Origin: Pseudomonas sp. KU26590
Lineage (GTDB): Bacteria; Pseudomonadota; Gammaproteobacteria; Pseudomonadales; Pseudomonadaceae
DNA: 64,000 nucleotides
Assembly: GCF_026153515.1 (NCBI RefSeq)
Contig: NZ_CP110644.1
Coordinates: 5,893,501-5,957,500, forward strand
Reading direction: 5' to 3'
The position numbers and the translations under genes were made by a program. The notes under the pieces are model-generated. The model had not been told where the DNA came from and searched no databases. It saw nothing but the letters and a program-made list of their open reading frames with translations. Shown here one piece after another: positions 9,916 through 20,682 of the stretch (position 1 is the stretch's first letter; every line of letters begins with the position of its first letter).

Positions 9916-10029
9916 TTCCCAGCTACACTGCGACACCCGCTTTGTTGTTTCTTCACGAACCCCGTAAACTTGCCGGTCTTTCGTGGCCGTCGGCCGCCTC
10001 TTAATTTTTCAACTCGAAGGTCACCCGCC

Positions 10030-10908
10030 ATGCCTTGGCTGCAAGTCCGTCTCGCCATTAGCCCAGAACAAGCCGAAACCTACGAAGACGCCCTGCTCGA
10101 AGTCGGCGCCGTATCGGTGACGTTCATGGACGCTGAAGACCAGCCGATCTTCGAGCCAGAGCTGAACACCACGCCGCTGTGGTCGCACACGCACCTGCTG
10201 GCGCTGTTCGAAGCCGACACCGATGCCGATCACGTCCTCGCTCACCTGAGATTGCTCACCGACGCCGAGCTGCCGGAACACACCCATGAAGTGATCGAAG
10301 ATCAGGACTGGGAGCGCAGCTGGATGGACAACTTCAACCCGATGCGCTTCGGCCAGCGGCTGTGGATCGTACCGAGCTGGCACGCCGCGCCAGAGCCGGA
10401 GGCGGTCAATCTGTTGCTCGACCCAGGCCTGGCGTTCGGCACCGGTACCCATCCGACCACCGCGCTATGCCTTGAGTGGCTCGACGGCCAGGACCTTGCC
10501 GGCTGCAACGTGCTGGATTTCGGCTGCGGCTCCGGCATTCTCGCCATCGCCGCACTGCTGCTGGGCGCTGAACAGGCCGTCGGCACCGACATCGACGTCC
10601 AGGCCCTGGAAGCGTCGCGCGACAACGCCGGCCGCAACAATGTCCCGGCCGAGAAATTCCCGCTGTATTTGCCTGAAGACCTGCCCCAGGTGCCGGCCGA
10701 CGTGCTGGTGGCCAACATCCTCGCGGGCCCGCTGGTTTCGCTGGCGCCACAGCTGGCGAGCCTGGTCAAACCCGGCGGCCGCCTTGCGCTGTCCGGCATC
10801 CTTGCCGAGCAAGGCGATGAAGTCGCTGCCGCCTACGCTGATACCTTCGAGCTAGACCCGATCGCCAACCGCGAGGGTTGGGTGCGGATCACCGGTCGTC
10901 GCCGCTGA
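10030..10908 (+). CDS. prmA: Ribosomal protein L11 methyltransferase
   Basis: SAM-dependent trimethylation of ribosomal protein L11. The 292 residues have an N-terminal substrate-recognition domain and a Rossmann methyltransferase domain with motif I '[20 protein letters not shown]', the family segment '[20 protein letters not shown]' and '[14 protein letters not shown]'. The start ATG at 10030 is preceded by GAAGG; the frame extends upstream without a better start. Adjacent to accC as in other gammaproteobacteria. Confidence 0.96.
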   Translation: MPWLQVRLAISPEQAETYEDALLEVGAVSVTFMDAEDQPIFEPELNTTPLWSHTHLLALFEADTDADHVLAHLRLLTDAELPEHTHEVIEDQDWERSWMDNFNPMRFGQRLWIVPSWHAAPEPEAVNLLLDPGLAFGTGTHPTTALCLEWLDGQDLAGCNVLDFGCGSGILAIAALLLGAEQAVGTDIDVQALEASRDNAGRNNVPAEKFPLYLPEDLPQVPADVLVANILAGPLVSLAPQLASLVKPGGRLALSGILAEQGDEVAAAYADTFELDPIANREGWVRITGRRR

Positions 10909-10964
10909 CAGCCAGTTGCCCTAAGATCCATCCATCAGGCGCTCTTTAACCCCCGGATACCCGC

Positions 10965-12341
10965 ATGACCGACAGCTTCGTCACTCAGTGCCCGCATTGC
11001 CAGACCAGTTTCCGCGTCAGTCACGCTCAGCTGAGCGTGGCCCGAGGCATGGTGCGCTGTGGCTCATGCCTGCAGGTGTTCAACGCCGCGAAACAGCTGT
11101 TGGAACAACGCGCCGATGCAACCCCGCAAACGCCGTCGCCTTCCGTGCCAAACGCCGAAAGCATGGAGAAAAATCCGGAAATCATCGCACCGCAGTCACT
11201 CGTCGTGACTCAGCCAGCGTCACTGCCGGTCAAGCGTGAAGAGCGTGATGTCGACCTGGACAGCCTGGATCTGGACGATCTCGACGTGGAACTGGCCCGT
11301 CTGGAACAGCGTGAGATTCAGCTGCCCGAGTCCTTCGGGCGGGTCAGCAAAGCGCGCGATCACGACGAAGTCGAGTCTTTCAGCGCCCGCCGCGACGAGC
11401 CCGACGTCGCGCAGGAGTCATGGGCCCACGGCATGAGTCACGACGATGTCGACCAGCTGCCCGAACTGCGCGCGGAAGTCGTAGAGGAACACGAAGAGCA
11501 CACCGACCACACCATTGACGAAAACCCGCTGGACGAGCCGATCAACCAGCAGGACCGGCATCGCACCGAGCCTTCATTCTCGCTGACCCCGGACGATCTG
11601 GACGACGAACCCGCTCGCCCCCACTCGCTCAAGCCTCACGCCGAGGCTGGCGATGAGCCGTCGTCGGAACGCTTCTCCGCCCTGGACACCCACGACAATC
11701 AGGATCGCCTCAGCGCCCGTCACGATGATGAAGACGATGAGGTGCAGCGCGCTGCAGACGGCAAGCGTGGCAGCCGCAACGAACCGGGCCTGCGGGACAG
11801 AGCGCTGGTCGACCTGACGGATGACCCACTCCAACTGTCATGGCAAAAAACCAAACCGCGCTGGGGGCGGCGCCTGCTGTGGATGCTGTTGATCCTGATT
11901 GCGCTGGGTGCACTGGCCGGACAGTACGTTGCCTACCACTTTGAAGAACTTGCGCGACAGGATCAGTACCGGCCCATCTTTACAGAGCTGTGCCCGACCC
12001 TCGGCTGCAAAGTCCCGTCCAAGGTCGATATCAAACTGCTCAAGAGCAGCAACCTTGTCGTGCGCAGCCACCCCGAATTTCAAGGCGCGCTGGTGGTTGA
12101 CGCGATCATCTATAACCGTGCGTCCTTTTCCCAGCCATTCCCGCTGCTCGAACTACGCTTTGCCGATGCGACCGGTCAATTGATCGCCAGCCGGCGATTC
12201 AAACCGGGCGAGTACCTGAGCGGCGAGCTGGCAGGCAAGGACGAAATGCCGCCACAGACGCCGATCCATATCGCACTGGACATTCTCGACCCGGGCCCCA
12301 AGGCGGCGAACTACAGCCTGAGCTTCCGCTCGCCGGAGTAA
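10965..12341 (+). CDS. Zinc-ribbon (MJ0042-type) and DUF3426 membrane protein
   Basis: 458 residues. The N-terminus carries a zinc ribbon (CPHC at about residues 9-12, CGSC at about 33-36) of the MJ0042 type. A long, acidic, low-complexity region (about 90-280) follows, then a membrane segment 'LLWMLLILIALGALAGQYVA' near residue 310, and a C-terminal DUF3426 domain ('NLVVRSHPEFQGALVVDAII') expected in the periplasm. Function unknown; the layout suggests a cytoplasmic metal-binding head coupled to a periplasmic domain. It is 56 bp after prmA. Confidence 0.85.
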   Translation: MTDSFVTQCPHCQTSFRVSHAQLSVARGMVRCGSCLQVFNAAKQLLEQRADATPQTPSPSVPNAESMEKNPEIIAPQSLVVTQPASLPVKREERDVDLDSLDLDDLDVELARLEQREIQLPESFGRVSKARDHDEVESFSARRDEPDVAQESWAHGMSHDDVDQLPELRAEVVEEHEEHTDHTIDENPLDEPINQQDRHRTEPSFSLTPDDLDDEPARPHSLKPHAEAGDEPSSERFSALDTHDNQDRLSARHDDEDDEVQRAADGKRGSRNEPGLRDRALVDLTDDPLQLSWQKTKPRWGRRLLWMLLILIALGALAGQYVAYHFEELARQDQYRPIFTELCPTLGCKVPSKVDIKLLKSSNLVVRSHPEFQGALVVDAIIYNRASFSQPFPLLELRFADATGQLIASRRFKPGEYLSGELAGKDEMPPQTPIHIALDILDPGPKAANYSLSFRSPE

Positions 12342-12493
12342 AAACGCCACGTGCAGTGGTTTGTCCGCACCGAAATGCAGCACCTGCGCGGAGCGGGATG
12401 CCCGAAATCCGACGACACTTTTATGACATTACCGGCCTAAACCTAACCGTTCGCGTTAAGAACGGAGCTGTTCAGATTTTATCCAATTCAGCC

Positions 12494-12522
12494 TTTATCC
12501 AGTCATCGAGAGCGGGTATCAT
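12494..12522 (+). promoter_or_regulatory. Candidate sigma-70 promoter of dusB-fis
   Basis: TTTATC (12494-12499) and TATCAT (12517-12522) are separated by 17 bp, about 95 bp before dusB, in the 276-bp gap after the DUF3426 gene. The base-pair step after the -10 is GC-rich (GCCCACCC), the kind of discriminator linked to stringent control of fis in enterics. Sequence match only. Confidence 0.45.
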
Positions 12523-12617
12523 GCCCACCCTTTTTCATACTCTGGGTCCCGTCTGAATTGGCGCTGAAGCACTTTTCGGACCAGACCTCGTGATTCGGCC
12601 CCACAACAGGTCACCCT

Positions 12618-13631
12618 ATGTCGGCGGTACGCATCGGCCCTTACACATTGCAAAACGGCTTGATTCTCGCCCCGATGGCGGGTGTCACCGACCAGCCTTT
12701 CCGACAACTCTGTCGCCAGCTCGGCGCAGGCCTGGTGGTCTCGGAAATGGTCACCAGTGACATGAGCCTCTGGAACAGCCGCAAGTCGCGGTTGCGCATG
12801 ATTCACGAAGGCGATCCCGAGCCACGCTCGGTACAGATCGCTGGCGGGGACCCGCAGATGCTTGCGGACGCAGCACGTGCCAACGTCGAACTCGGCGCGC
12901 AGATCATCGACATCAACATGGGTTGCCCGGCAAAAAAGGTCTGCAACAAGGCCGCCGGCTCCGCGCTGTTGAAAGATGAACAGTTAGTGACCGAAATCCT
13001 GCACGCAGTGGTCGCGGCAGTCGAGGTACCGGTCACGCTGAAGATTCGCACCGGCTGGGACCGGGCGAACAAAAATGGTCTGACCGTCGCCAGAATTGCC
13101 GAACAAGCCGGCATTCAGGCGCTGGCGGTGCACGGGCGAACCCGTGCCGATCTCTACACCGGTGAAGCCGAGTACGACACCATCGCCGCCATCAAGCAGG
13201 CGGTGTCTATCCCGGTATTTGCCAACGGCGACATCGATTCACCGGAAAAGGCCCGCTACGTCCTCGACGCGACCGGCGCCGACGGGCTGTTGATAGGCCG
13301 GGCCGCTCAAGGGCGCCCATGGATTTTTCGCGAGATAGAACACTACCTGCAGACCGGGGAAAAACTTCCGGGCCTGCCTGTCGGTGAAGTGGAACGCATT
13401 CTGCTAGAGCATCTGGCTGCGCTTCACACGTTCTATGGCGACGTGATGGGCGTGCGAATCGCTCGCAAACACGTCGGCTGGTACCTCGCAACGTTGCCGG
13501 GCGCCAGGGAGTTTCGCGCCCTTTTCAACCGTTTGGACGATACAGAAGCACAGTGCGCCAACGTTCGGGAGTTCTTTTCCCAGCGCGATAAATCCCGCCC
13601 AGCAGGGAACGAAGAAGAGGTGGCCGCATGA
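12618..13631 (+). CDS. dusB: tRNA-dihydrouridine synthase B
   Basis: FMN/NADPH-dependent reduction of uridine in tRNA (U17 in E. coli). The 337-residue TIM-barrel protein has '[15 protein letters not shown]' near the N-terminus, the catalytic cysteine C103 in '[18 protein letters not shown]', and '[20 protein letters not shown]' and '[11 protein letters not shown]' in the FMN-binding face. Its stop overlaps the fis start by 4 bp, so the dusB-fis operon typical of gammaproteobacteria is intact. Confidence 0.95.
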   Translation: MSAVRIGPYTLQNGLILAPMAGVTDQPFRQLCRQLGAGLVVSEMVTSDMSLWNSRKSRLRMIHEGDPEPRSVQIAGGDPQMLADAARANVELGAQIIDINMGCPAKKVCNKAAGSALLKDEQLVTEILHAVVAAVEVPVTLKIRTGWDRANKNGLTVARIAEQAGIQALAVHGRTRADLYTGEAEYDTIAAIKQAVSIPVFANGDIDSPEKARYVLDATGADGLLIGRAAQGRPWIFREIEHYLQTGEKLPGLPVGEVERILLEHLAALHTFYGDVMGVRIARKHVGWYLATLPGAREFRALFNRLDDTEAQCANVREFFSQRDKSRPAGNEEEVAA

Positions 13632-13948
13632 CGATGATGACTGAGACTTTAGTGAGTGGAACAACACCCGTGAGCGACAACGTCAATTTGAAACAACACC
13701 TCAATACGCCGAGCGAAGAGGGTCAGACCCTGCGCGGAAGCGTCGAGAAGGCGTTGCACAACTACTTCGCTCATCTGGAAGGTGCGGCCGTCACTGATGT
13801 CTACAACCTCGTGCTCTCGGAAGTCGAGGCGCCGTTGCTCGAGTGTGTGATGAACTACGTCAAGGGCAACCAGACCAAGGCCTCCGAGCTGCTGGGGCTG
13901 AATCGCGGCACCCTGCGCAAGAAACTCAAGCAGTACGACCTGCTGTAA
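13628..13948 (+). CDS. fis: DNA-binding protein Fis
   Basis: Nucleoid-associated DNA-bending factor that adjusts global transcription with growth. The 106 residues end in a helix-turn-helix '[20 protein letters not shown]' (about 81-100), preceded by the dimerising helices '[15 protein letters not shown]'. ATG at 13628 overlaps the dusB stop (ATGA); the second in-frame ATG (13634) is an alternative. The N-terminal 20 residues are longer than in E. coli Fis, as usual for Pseudomonas. Confidence 0.95.
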   Translation: MTMMTETLVSGTTPVSDNVNLKQHLNTPSEEGQTLRGSVEKALHNYFAHLEGAAVTDVYNLVLSEVEAPLLECVMNYVKGNQTKASELLGLNRGTLRKKLKQYDLL

Positions 13949-13962
13949 GCATCCGAAAAACA

Positions 13963-13994
13963 AGCGACCTCACTTCAATGCGGTCGTTTTTTTT
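13963..13994 (+). terminator. Intrinsic terminator after dusB-fis
   Basis: Stem GCGACC...GGTCGT with a loop containing CTTCAA, directly followed by eight T residues, 15 bp past the fis stop. Confidence 0.8.
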
Positions 13995-14026
13995 GCAAAA
14001 TTCTTTTGCTTTTGATGGAAGTTGAG

Positions 14027-15634
14027 ATGACCGACCAGACGACCCGCCTGCCGATCCGCCGCGCCTTGATCAGCGTATCCGACAAGACCGGTATCCTCGA
14101 ATTCGCGCGTGAACTAGAAGCCCTCGGTGTCGAGATCCTCTCCACTGGCGGTACGTTCAAGCTGCTCAAGGACAACGGCGTTGCAGCGGTTGAAGTCGCC
14201 GACTACACCGGCTTCGCTGAAATGATGGATGGCCGGGTCAAGACCCTGCATCCGAAAATCCACGGCGGCATCCTGGGCCGTCGCGGCATCGACGACGCCA
14301 TCATGAGCGAACACGGCATCAAGCCGATCGACCTGGTCGCCGTGAATCTCTACCCGTTCGAAGCCACGGTTTCCAAGCCGGGCTGCGACCTGCCGACGGC
14401 CATCGAGAACATCGATATAGGCGGCCCGACCATGGTTCGCTCCGCCGCTAAAAACCACAAAGACGTCGCCATCGTCGTCAACGCCAGCGATTACACCCAC
14501 GTACTGGAAAGCCTCAAGGCCGGCGGCCTGACCTACGCGCAGCGCTTCGACCTGATGCTCAAGGCCTTTGAGCACACCGCGGCCTACGACGGCATGATCG
14601 CCAACTACCTGGGCAGCGTTGACCAGTCCGCTGAAACCCTGAGCACCGAAGGCCGCAGCGAATTCCCGCGCACCTTCAACAGCCAGTTCATCAAGGCGCA
14701 GGAAATGCGCTACGGCGAGAACCCGCACCAGAGCGCGGCGTTCTACGTTGAAGCCAGGCCTGCCGAAGTCGGCATCGCGACCGCGACCCAACTGCAAGGC
14801 AAAGAGCTTTCCTACAACAACGTCGCCGATACCGACGCCGCGCTTGAGTGCGTGAAGAGCTTCGTCAAGCCCGCGTGCGTCATCGTCAAGCACGCCAACC
14901 CGTGCGGCGTGGCAGTGAGCCTGGACGCGGAAGGCGGGATTCGTCAGGCCTACGAACTGGCCTATGCGACGGACAGCGAGTCGGCGTTTGGCGGCATCAT
15001 CGCCTTCAACCGTGAACTGGATGCCGAGACGGCCAAGGCCATCGTCGAACGTCAGTTCGTCGAAGTGATTATCGCCCCGAGCGTCAGCGCCGAAGCTCAG
15101 GCCATCATTGCCAGTAAAGCCAACGTGCGCCTGTTGACCAGCGGCCAGTGGGACGCAGAACGCGCGCCGGCCTGGGATTACAAGCGGGTCAACGGTGGCT
15201 TGCTGGTGCAGAGCCGCGACATCGGCATGATCGGCGCCGACGACCTGAAAGTCGTCACCCGGCGCGCACCGACCGAGCAGGAGATTCACGACCTGATCTT
15301 CGCCTGGAAAGTCGCCAAATACGTGAAATCCAACGCCATCGTCTACGCCAAGAATCGCCAGACCATCGGCGTCGGCGCAGGCCAGATGAGCCGCGTGAAC
15401 TCCGCGCGCATCGCTGCGATCAAGGCCGAACACGCCGGTTTGCAAGTGCAGGGCGCCGTCATGGCTTCCGATGCGTTCTTCCCGTTCCGCGACGGCATCG
15501 ACAACGCGGCCAAGGTCGGCATCACGGCGGTGATCCAGCCCGGCGGTTCGATGCGCGATGCCGAAGTCATTGCGGCAGCAGACGAAGCGGGTATCGCGAT
15601 GGTCTTCACCGGCATGCGCCATTTCCGTCATTGA
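14027..15634 (+). CDS. purH: Bifunctional AICAR transformylase/IMP cyclohydrolase
   Basis: Last two steps of de novo purine synthesis: formylation of AICAR and closure to IMP. The 535 residues comprise an N-terminal MGS-like cyclohydrolase domain ('[18 protein letters not shown]', '[13 protein letters not shown]') and a C-terminal transformylase domain with '[14 protein letters not shown]', the catalytic '[10 protein letters not shown]' Lys-His pair and '[15 protein letters not shown]'. The start ATG at 14027 has GGAAG upstream. It forms a purine pair with purD. Confidence 0.97.
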   Translation: MTDQTTRLPIRRALISVSDKTGILEFARELEALGVEILSTGGTFKLLKDNGVAAVEVADYTGFAEMMDGRVKTLHPKIHGGILGRRGIDDAIMSEHGIKPIDLVAVNLYPFEATVSKPGCDLPTAIENIDIGGPTMVRSAAKNHKDVAIVVNASDYTHVLESLKAGGLTYAQRFDLMLKAFEHTAAYDGMIANYLGSVDQSAETLSTEGRSEFPRTFNSQFIKAQEMRYGENPHQSAAFYVEARPAEVGIATATQLQGKELSYNNVADTDAALECVKSFVKPACVIVKHANPCGVAVSLDAEGGIRQAYELAYATDSESAFGGIIAFNRELDAETAKAIVERQFVEVIIAPSVSAEAQAIIASKANVRLLTSGQWDAERAPAWDYKRVNGGLLVQSRDIGMIGADDLKVVTRRAPTEQEIHDLIFAWKVAKYVKSNAIVYAKNRQTIGVGAGQMSRVNSARIAAIKAEHAGLQVQGAVMASDAFFPFRDGIDNAAKVGITAVIQPGGSMRDAEVIAAADEAGIAMVFTGMRHFRH

Positions 15635-15665
15635 TACGTTAGGACCGGTTCGCGCGATTGGCTTT

Positions 15666-15756
15666 TGTAGGACCGGCTTTAGCCGGGAAAGCGGCATGCC
15701 CGACCCGACAGATCTGTCGGATGTATTGCCCTCTTCCCGGGTGAAGCCGGTCCCAC
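15666..15756. repeat. REPIN, family A, between purH and purD
   Basis: Left arm TGTAGGACCGGCTTTAGCC at 15666 and right arm CGGGTGAAGCCGGTCCCAC ending at 15756. The loop holds a second palindrome, CCGACAGATCTGTCGG (15705-15720). The arms are imperfect compared with the copy at 9823. Confidence 0.8.
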
Positions 15757-15826
15757 AGTCTGCGTTCGCCGTCCCACACTGTTTGCCTTCGGATTTTTAC
15801 GCGTTGTCGATATAGAGGTTTTGGAA

Positions 15827-17122
15827 ATGAATGTTTTGATCATTGGCAGCGGTGGCCGTGAACACGCGCTGGCCTGGAAGGTCGCGCAGGACGCTCGTGT
15901 CGAGAAAGTCTTCGTCGCCCCCGGCAATGCCGGCACTGCCACTGAAGCCAAGTGTGAAAACGTCGCGATCGACGTGCTGGCGCTGGAGCAACTGGCCGAC
16001 TTCGCCGAGAAGAACGTCGCGCTGACCATCGTCGGTCCGGAAGTGCCGCTGGTGGCCGGTGTCGTCGACCTGTTCCGCGCCCGTGGCCTGAAGTGCTTCG
16101 GCCCGACCAAGAACGCCGCACAGCTGGAAGGCTCCAAGGCGTTCACCAAGGATTTCCTGGCGCGCCACACTATTCCCTCTGCCGACTACCAGAACTTCAC
16201 CGAGATCGAACCGGCGCTGGCGTACCTGCAAGAGAAAGGCGCACCGATCGTCATCAAGGCCGACGGCCTGGCGGCGGGCAAAGGCGTGATCGTCGCGATG
16301 ACCCTCGCGGAAGCGGAAGACGCCGTGCGTGACATGCTGGCCGGCAATGCCTTCGGCGACGCAGGATCGCGCGTGGTGATCGAGGAATTCCTCGATGGCG
16401 AAGAAGCCAGCTTCATCGTTATGGTCGACGGCAAGAACGTGCTGCCCATGGCCACCAGCCAGGATCACAAACGCGTCGGTGATGGCGACAGCGGCCCGAA
16501 CACCGGCGGCATGGGTGCGTATTCCCCGGCCCCGGTGGTCACCGCCGAGGTTCACCAGCGCGTGATGGATCAGGTCATATGGCCGACCGTCAGGGGCATG
16601 GCCGCCGAGGGCAACATTTACACGGGTTTCCTCTATGCTGGTCTGATGATCGACAAGGCTGGCAACCCGAAAGTCATCGAATTCAACTGCCGCTTTGGCG
16701 ATCCGGAAACCCAGCCGGTCATGCTGCGTCTGCAGTCGAGCCTGGTGTCGCTGGTCGAAGCCGCTCTGGCGCAAACGCTGGATACGGTAGATGCTCAGTG
16801 GGACCCGCGTCCGAGTCTGGGGATCGTGCTGGCAGCCGGCGGTTACCCGGCCGACTACGCCAAGGGCGACGAGATTCACGGGCTGGACGCTGCGGCCGCG
16901 TTGCCGGGCAAGGTGTTCCACGCTGGCACCGCCTTGCAGGACGGCCGCATCGTGACCTCCGGTGGTCGCGTACTGTGCGCGACAGCGCTGGGCGACACCG
17001 TTGGCGATGCGCAGAAACAAGCGTACGAACTGGCTGCAAAGATTGACTGGAACGGTTGTTTCTACCGCAAGGACATTGGCTATCGCGCCATTGCCCGGGA
17101 ACGCGGCGAAGATCTGGTGTGA
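15827..17122 (+). CDS. purD: Phosphoribosylamine--glycine ligase
   Basis: ATP-dependent joining of glycine to phosphoribosylamine (second step of purine synthesis). The 431-residue ATP-grasp protein begins 'MNVLIIGSGGREHALAWKV', has 'IVIKADGLAAGKGVIVAM' (ATP-binding lysine loop), 'GVIVAMTLAEAEDAV' and the signature 'RFGDPETQPVMLRL'. ATG at 15827 lies 8 bases after AGAGG; the TTG two codons upstream is less likely. Confidence 0.97.
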   Translation: MNVLIIGSGGREHALAWKVAQDARVEKVFVAPGNAGTATEAKCENVAIDVLALEQLADFAEKNVALTIVGPEVPLVAGVVDLFRARGLKCFGPTKNAAQLEGSKAFTKDFLARHTIPSADYQNFTEIEPALAYLQEKGAPIVIKADGLAAGKGVIVAMTLAEAEDAVRDMLAGNAFGDAGSRVVIEEFLDGEEASFIVMVDGKNVLPMATSQDHKRVGDGDSGPNTGGMGAYSPAPVVTAEVHQRVMDQVIWPTVRGMAAEGNIYTGFLYAGLMIDKAGNPKVIEFNCRFGDPETQPVMLRLQSSLVSLVEAALAQTLDTVDAQWDPRPSLGIVLAAGGYPADYAKGDEIHGLDAAAALPGKVFHAGTALQDGRIVTSGGRVLCATALGDTVGDAQKQAYELAAKIDWNGCFYRKDIGYRAIARERGEDLV

Positions 17123-17214
17123 GCCTCGGCCCGATCGGCGATTTCTCGTTGAGTCGCTGATCGGTCATCCGGTGCCCCAGAGTTAACAGGCTTCATTCAC
17201 GAAGGGATTTCGCC

Positions 17215-20010
17215 GTGCGCTGGCTCAGGATTGCCACTCGTTTGACCGTCACATTGCTGACCCTGCTCTGTATATCCTCGGCCACCGCCGAGGTCAGTGC
17301 AGGCTGGTCAACCCTTGTCGACGATCAGGCGAACCTGAACCTCAGCGACATTCGCTCCACCCACTACGAATCCCAATTCAGCCCGGTCGAACTCGACAAG
17401 GTGCGCGCGACCAACCGCGACGCCGCACTGTGGCTGCACTATCGCCTGCCCCCGACCACCCATGAACAGCTGGTGCGGATCTTCGCGCCCGACCTGGCCA
17501 CGGTCGACATGTATGTGCTCGACGGCGACAGCCTGATCGATCATTTGCGCTCCGGTAACCGGGTGCCGCGCGAAGCCCAACCTCTGCCGTCGCTGGACTT
17601 CCTGCTGCCGGTGCCCCACAGCGACAAGCCCCTCGACCTCTATTTGCGCCTCAAGTCCGAGCAGGAACTGCGCCCTAACATCACGCTGCAGTCCGCCGTC
17701 ACCAGCGCCGCCGACGAGCGCCGCCCGCTGCTGCTCGGTCTGTTCTTCGGCTCGCTGGCCATGCTGATCGTGCAGAACCTTACGCGCTTCGCTCAATCCC
17801 GCTCGGTCAGCAGCTTATGGCTGGGGGCGTGCGAGGCGTTTCTGGGGTTGAGCGCGCTGTTGCTGCTCAACCTTCAGGCGCCGTGGCTGCCGCGCTGGCA
17901 TCTGGAGCAGACGCCGAGCGCTCACCTCGCTCTGCTCCTCGCCGCCGCGACGGGGCTGATGTACACGTACTGTTTCTTCGTTCAGCGCGGGGTCGAGATG
18001 CTCAATCGGCTCCTGATGGGCGTGCTGCTGGTGGTCGGCTTTGGCGCGCTGCTGGTGCTGTTCGTTGAAACGCTGCCGCTGAACATCATGACGTTCCTGC
18101 TCGTGGCACTGACCACGGTCAGCATCACCCTCGTGTCGATCTACCACCTGCAGAAGGGTTACTCCCCTGCCCGGCCGTTCGTGATCGCCATGATCGCGTT
18201 CAATCTCGGCAACCTCGTGGTGCTGCCGGCCATGCTCTGGCTGACGAGCATTCCCGCGCAGACCCTTATCATCGGGGTGCTGGCGGTGTTTTGCCTGTGC
18301 GGCCTGCTGATGAGCATTGCCCTCAGCGAGCGGCATCGCAGCATCACTGAAGACAACTTCAGCATCAGCCGTGAACTGGCGGCGAGTACGGCAGAGATCA
18401 ACGCCAAGGCCGAGTTTCTGGCGAAGATCAGCCATGAGATTCGCACCCCCATGAACGGCGTTCTAGGGATGACCGAACTGTTGCTGGGCACGCCGCTGTC
18501 GGTCAAGCAGCGCGATTACGTGCAGACCATTCACAGCGCCGGCAACGAACTGCTGACCCTGATCAACGAAATCCTCGACATCACCAAACTCGAGTCCGGG
18601 CAGATCGAGCTGGACGACGTGCAGTTCGATCTCAACGCGATGATCGAGGACTGCCTGAGCATCTTCCGCGCCAAGGCCGAACAGCAAAGTGTCGAGCTGA
18701 TCAGCTTCATTCAGCCCCAGGTGCCGCGCGTCATCAGCGGTGACCCGACACGCTTGCGCCAGACGCTGCTCAGTTTGCTGGAGAACGCCTTAAAGAAGAC
18801 CGACGAGGGCGAGATCCTGTTGGTCGTCGCCCTCGACTCCCGCGGCGGCAAGCCACGACTGCGCATCGCCGTTCAGGACAGCGGTACGCCGCTGACGCCC
18901 AAGGAACGCGACGCGCTGCTGCACGCCGAACTGCATAGCAAGAATTTCCTGGCGGCCAGCAAGGTCGGCGGGCATCTGGGGCTGGTCATTGCCCGGCAGC
19001 TCATCCTGTTGATGAGCGGCGAGTTCGGCATCCAGAGCGGCACCAACCAGGGCAGCACGTTGTGGCTGAGTCTGCCCCTTGATGCAGAACGACTGGAACA
19101 GCCCCCCGCCGACCTGGACAGCCCGCTCAAAGGCGCGCGAGTTCTGGTGGTCGACGACAACGACACCTGCCGCAAGGTGCTGGTCCAGCAGTGCAGCGCG
19201 TGGGGGCTCAACGTCAGCGCCGTGCCATCGGGCAAAGAGGCGCTGGCGCTGTTGCGTACAAAAGCTCACCTGCGCGACTACTTTGATATCGTCTTGCTCG
19301 ACCAGAACATGCCCGGCATGACCGGCATGCAGCTGGCCGCCAAGATCAAGGAAGACCCGAGCCTGAACCACGACATTCTGTTGATCATGCTCACGGGCAT
19401 CAGCAACGCGCCGAGCAAGATCATCGCACGCAATGCCGGGGTCAAACGCATCCTCGCCAAACCGGTCGCCGGGTACACGCTGAAGACCACGCTGGCCGAC
19501 GAGCTCAACCAGCGCAACAAAGGCAATGCGCCCTTCTCTGCGGTGCCCGGACTGATCAGCGATATCGACGTGCCCAGCGACTTCCGTATTCTGGTTGCCG
19601 AAGACAACAGCATTTCCACCAAGGTCATTCGCGGCATGCTCGGCAAGCTCAACTTGCAGCCGGACACCGCCAGCAATGGCGAAGAGGCCCTGCTGGCAAT
19701 GAAGACCCGGCGCTATGACCTAGTGCTGATGGACTGCGAAATGCCGATCCTCGACGGCTTCTCGGCGACCCAGCAGTTCCGTGCCTGGGAAACCGGCAAT
19801 CAGCGCATTCGCACCCCCGTGGTGGCGCTGACTGCGCACATTCTGGCGGAGCACAAGGATCGCGCGCGCCAGTCCGGGATGGACGGCCACATGTCCAAAC
19901 CGGTGGAGCTGTCGCAGTTACGCGAGCTGGTCGAGTACTGGGTGGAGCAGCGTGCCCGGGAACAGGCGACCCGCGCCATACGCGGCGAAGACCGTTATGA
20001 GCAAAACTGA
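17215..20010 (+). CDS. retS: Hybrid sensor kinase RetS (7TMR-DISM, two receivers)
   Basis: Inner-membrane regulator that in PAO1 blocks GacS and so favours the acute, low-biofilm state through the Gac/Rsm pathway. The 931 residues comprise a signal segment (1-25), a periplasmic 7TMR-DISMED2 sensor (about 30-165), seven membrane helices (about 180-385), a kinase dimerisation domain with H407 in 'KISHEIRTPMNG', an ATPase domain, receiver 1 with D696 ('VLLDQNMPGM') and receiver 2 with D840 ('VLMDCEMPILDGF'). All conserved phospho-residues are present. GTG start at 17215 with AAGGG upstream. Position after purD matches PA4856. Confidence 0.93.
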   Translation: MRWLRIATRLTVTLLTLLCISSATAEVSAGWSTLVDDQANLNLSDIRSTHYESQFSPVELDKVRATNRDAALWLHYRLPPTTHEQLVRIFAPDLATVDMYVLDGDSLIDHLRSGNRVPREAQPLPSLDFLLPVPHSDKPLDLYLRLKSEQELRPNITLQSAVTSAADERRPLLLGLFFGSLAMLIVQNLTRFAQSRSVSSLWLGACEAFLGLSALLLLNLQAPWLPRWHLEQTPSAHLALLLAAATGLMYTYCFFVQRGVEMLNRLLMGVLLVVGFGALLVLFVETLPLNIMTFLLVALTTVSITLVSIYHLQKGYSPARPFVIAMIAFNLGNLVVLPAMLWLTSIPAQTLIIGVLAVFCLCGLLMSIALSERHRSITEDNFSISRELAASTAEINAKAEFLAKISHEIRTPMNGVLGMTELLLGTPLSVKQRDYVQTIHSAGNELLTLINEILDITKLESGQIELDDVQFDLNAMIEDCLSIFRAKAEQQSVELISFIQPQVPRVISGDPTRLRQTLLSLLENALKKTDEGEILLVVALDSRGGKPRLRIAVQDSGTPLTPKERDALLHAELHSKNFLAASKVGGHLGLVIARQLILLMSGEFGIQSGTNQGSTLWLSLPLDAERLEQPPADLDSPLKGARVLVVDDNDTCRKVLVQQCSAWGLNVSAVPSGKEALALLRTKAHLRDYFDIVLLDQNMPGMTGMQLAAKIKEDPSLNHDILLIMLTGISNAPSKIIARNAGVKRILAKPVAGYTLKTTLADELNQRNKGNAPFSAVPGLISDIDVPSDFRILVAEDNSISTKVIRGMLGKLNLQPDTASNGEEALLAMKTRRYDLVLMDCEMPILDGFSATQQFRAWETGNQRIRTPVVALTAHILAEHKDRARQSGMDGHMSKPVELSQLRELVEYWVEQRAREQATRAIRGEDRYEQN

Positions 20011-20076
20011 CCGCCAGGTGTCCGTTAGGGGCTGATAGACTTGGCGCCGTCCCAGTCTGCTGCCTGAGCTCAAACC

Positions 20077-20673
20077 ATGCTTCACGTGCTGTTCAGCGTT
20101 TACCTGAAGATGCTGGTGCTCTATAGCCCGTTCTTCGTCCTGTCCTGCTTCATTTCCCTGAGCCGCGGTTATTCGCGCAAGGAACGCCGGCACCTGGCAT
20201 GGAAGATCGCCTTGGCGACCCTGGTCTCCAGCGTCCTTCTGTACCTGTTCGGTCGGGTGATTTTCGGGGTCTTCGGCATCACCGCCGATGCCTTCCGTAT
20301 CGGCGCCGGCAGCGTGCTGTTCATCTCCGCCCTGGCTATGGCGCAGGGCAAGTCCGGCGTGCAGACCGACAACGTCCAGCAGGACGTTGCGATCGTGCCG
20401 CTGACCATCCCCATCACCGTCGGCCCCGGCACCATTGGCGCGCTGCTGGTCATGGGCATCAGCCAGCCCCACTGGGATGACAAACTGACTGCCATCGTCA
20501 GCATCGCGCTGGCCAGTTTGACCGTCGGCGTAATTCTTTATCTTTCCAACAGCATCGAGCGGATTCTCGGCGATCAAGGCCTGCAGATTGTCAGCCGGCT
20601 GATGGGGTTGTTCGTCTGCGCCCTGGCAGCGCAGATCATCTTTACCGGCATCAAGGGATATCTGCTGACCTGA
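20077..20673 (+). CDS. MarC-family integral membrane protein (PA4857 position)
   Basis: 198 residues with six predicted membrane segments and the MarC-family stretch 'AIVPLTIPITVGPGTIGALL'. The transport role of MarC proteins is not established. It sits 66 bp after retS, the position of PAO1 PA4857 (reported as tspR, linked to type III/VI secretion control), so a functional link with RetS is possible but only inferred. Its stop is 9 bp from the convergent stop of the paralogue at 20683. Confidence 0.85.
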   Translation: MLHVLFSVYLKMLVLYSPFFVLSCFISLSRGYSRKERRHLAWKIALATLVSSVLLYLFGRVIFGVFGITADAFRIGAGSVLFISALAMAQGKSGVQTDNVQQDVAIVPLTIPITVGPGTIGALLVMGISQPHWDDKLTAIVSIALASLTVGVILYLSNSIERILGDQGLQIVSRLMGLFVCALAAQIIFTGIKGYLLT

Positions 20674-20682
20674 CGACGACCG

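Noticed and set aside
14114..15697. 527-codon minus-strand frame opposite purH
   Set aside because: Antisense shadow of the clearly identified purH.
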